From the NCBI GenBank assembly GCA_038249305.1, contig JBBRWI010000201.1, positions 1 through 7,118 of the forward strand: a stretch of DNA of 7,118 nt. The letters run 5' to 3'. The stretch's first letter is position 1, and every line of letters begins with the position of its first letter. Positions 6,073 to 7,118 of this stretch are shown here, in pieces. The notes beneath the pieces are model-generated. The model saw only the letters and a program-made list of their open reading frames with translations, was not told the DNA's origin and ran no database searches. Both the position numbers and the translations under genes were made by a program. This stretch comes from Humitalea sp038249305. Its GTDB lineage: Bacteria; Pseudomonadota; Alphaproteobacteria; Acetobacterales; Acetobacteraceae.

Positions 6073-7029
6073 ATGCTGGCCGGTGGGGCGTGGCCCCGCC
6101 GCGGGGCGCTGCTGGCGCTGGCCGGGCTGGCCGGCTGCCGTACCACCGCCTTCGGCGGCTCCTTCGCCGTCCCACTGCCACCTTTCGCCACCCCACCGGA
6201 CAGCCCGCTTCGGGCACTGGGCGGCCTTGAGATCAATGGCGATCGACTCGGTTTCGGCGGGCTGTCGGGGCTGCATATCGGCGATGACCTTGCCCTGGCG
6301 GCGGTCAGTGACGGCGGGCGCTGGCTCCAGGCCCGGCTGGTCCTGGGCGCCGGCGGCGCGCCAGTTGGGTTGGAGGAGGTTCACCACGGTCCGCTGCTCG
6401 ATGGCGCGGGCATACCGATGTCGGGCAATTTCCAGCGCGACGCGGAATCTTTGGCACGGCTGCCAGATGGGCGCTGGTTGGTCGGCTTCGAACGCTGGCA
6501 TCGCATCCGGATCTACGACGGCTTCGATGGGCCCGGCCGCTTTGTCGAGCCGCCACCCGGGCTTGACAAGGCGCCGCGCAACGGCGGGCCGGAAAGCCTG
6601 GCGGTGCTGGCGGATGGCCGCTGGTTTGCGGTCGCAGAAGCGCTTTGGGATGGCCCGGCGCCGGATCGCAGGGTTGCCTGGCTGCGTGGGGCGCGTGGAG
6701 ACTGGCAGCGCGTCGCCTACCAACCGGCCCCGGGACTCGACCCAACCGACGCCTGTGGCCTGCCCGATGGCGGGGCGCTGGTTTTGGAGCGTTCTTTTTC
6801 CTGGCTCGGCGGATTTACGGCCCGGCTAGTCCGCGTCTCGCCTGCCGACCTGGCCGCGCCCGTGATCGCGGGCCGGGAGGTGTTGCGCTTCACCGGTCCG
6901 GTGCCGTTGGACAACTGGGAGGGCGTTTCATCCTTCCGCACGGGCGGCCGCGATTGTGTGGCCGTCCTGTCGGACGACAACGAAAACGTCTGGCAGCGGA
7001 GCCTGCTGCTGCTTTTTGCCTGGCGCTGA
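6073..7029 (+). CDS. Esterase-like activity of phytase family lipoprotein
   Basis: This 318-residue protein starts with a lipoprotein signal: Arg9-Arg10, a hydrophobic stretch ALLALAGLAG, and a lipobox LAGC with Cys22 as the predicted acylated residue. It is therefore predicted to be membrane-anchored and to face the periplasm. The mature part fits the phytase-like esterase family (Pfam PF13449), predicted beta-propellers related to alkaline phytases. Segments seen are GGLSGLHIGDDLALAAVSDGGRW, GNFQRDAESLARLPDGRWLVGFE (from about 118), NGGPESLAVLADGRWFAVAEA (from 170, Glu174), DNWEG (280-284) and LSDDNEN (299-305). Conserved acidic residues may bind calcium. The substrate is unknown; the family name does not prove phytase activity. 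It starts one base after cobT's stop and has no obvious Shine-Dalgarno, so it is probably translated by coupling to cobT. I know of no biochemical link to cobalamin. Confidence 0.85.
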   Translation: MLAGGAWPRRGALLALAGLAGCRTTAFGGSFAVPLPPFATPPDSPLRALGGLEINGDRLGFGGLSGLHIGDDLALAAVSDGGRWLQARLVLGAGGAPVGLEEVHHGPLLDGAGIPMSGNFQRDAESLARLPDGRWLVGFERWHRIRIYDGFDGPGRFVEPPPGLDKAPRNGGPESLAVLADGRWFAVAEALWDGPAPDRRVAWLRGARGDWQRVAYQPAPGLDPTDACGLPDGGALVLERSFSWLGGFTARLVRVSPADLAAPVIAGREVLRFTGPVPLDNWEGVSSFRTGGRDCVAVLSDDNENVWQRSLLLLFAWR

Positions 7030-7033
7030 GCCG

Positions 7034-7118
7034 TCAGGCGGTGCCCTTTGGCTCAACCAGTCGCCAGTTTGGCAGGGTCAGCCAGGCGCGGGCACCGATC
7101 CCGCCAGCGGCCTCCAGC
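7034..7118 (-). CDS. Unidentified protein, C-terminal fragment
   Basis: A minus-strand frame enters at the right edge and ends at a TGA (7036-7034). The last 27 residues read LEAAGGIGARAWLTLPNWRL followed by VEPKGTA. The codon use is GC3-rich, as in the neighbouring genes. The stop sits 4 bp from the convergent lipoprotein gene stop, the tight spacing seen elsewhere in this window, so a real gene end is likely. I do not recognise the family from this tail and assign no function. Confidence 0.5.
   Translation of the reverse strand, partial: LEAAGGIGARAWLTLPNWRLVEPKGTA

Noticed and set aside
3441..6236. A 931-codon open frame on the minus strand opposite cobS and cobT
   Set aside because: It lies antisense to two well-recognised genes. 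Its translation is rich in Gly, His, Arg and Ala with no domain I recognise. Long antisense frames are expected in GC-rich genes with strong third-position bias.
7018..7039. An imperfect stem (GCCTGGC with GCC/AGGC) at the lipoprotein gene end as a terminator
   Set aside because: The stem is short and bulged and no T-run follows it on either strand. The TTTTT at 7013-7017 is on the wrong side for plus-strand termination.

Overview
This is a GC-rich, gene-dense stretch of chromosome from an alphaproteobacterium. The family Acetobacteraceae (Roseomonas-like) or another member of Rhodospirillales is my best guess. The reasons are strong G/C preference at third codon positions, a solitary Bug/TctC binding protein, a DUF2889 protein, and the gene neighbourhood bolA / J-domain protein / cobS / cobT, which is familiar from alphaproteobacterial genomes. 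The organism is inferred from gene content, not from a marker gene.

Layout. (1) Positions 1-91, minus strand: the first 30 codons of an ABC-transporter ATPase that reads like PhnC (phosphonate/phosphate import). Upstream of it is a three-half-site Pho box (131-159), followed 10 bp later by a -10-like hexamer and then a Shine-Dalgarno. (2) Positions 230-1201, plus strand, divergent: a Bug-family periplasmic solute-binding protein with a Tat-like signal peptide, and an inverted repeat in its leader. (3) A 224-bp gap, then a DUF2889 protein (1426-1995, plus) that converges on bolA (1997-2293, minus) with one base between the stop codons. A perfect 9-bp inverted repeat spans both stops. (4) A 182-bp divergent spacer with two short palindromes separates bolA from a plus-strand cluster. 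(5) That cluster is a J-domain protein with a putative zinc site (2476-3144), cobS (3189-4193), cobT (4200-6071) and a phytase-like esterase-family lipoprotein (6073-7029). The spacings are 44, 6 and 1 bp, so it is probably one operon. (6) Positions 7034-7118, minus strand: the last 27 codons of an unidentified convergent gene.

How the genes work together. CobS (AAA+ motor) and CobT (MIDAS/VWA subunit) form the ATPase part of the aerobic CobNST cobaltochelatase, which inserts cobalt into hydrogenobyrinic acid a,c-diamide during cobalamin synthesis. CobN is not in the window. The J-protein may help assemble or remodel proteins with Hsp70, and BolA-family proteins act in iron-sulfur handling. 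Their link to cobalt chelation is positional only. The left edge looks phosphate-starvation controlled.

I found no RNA genes, mobile elements, CRISPR arrays or obvious novel system. The most interesting items are the Pho promoter, the terminator-like repeat at the DUF2889/bolA junction, and the J-protein/lipoprotein bracketing of cobST.
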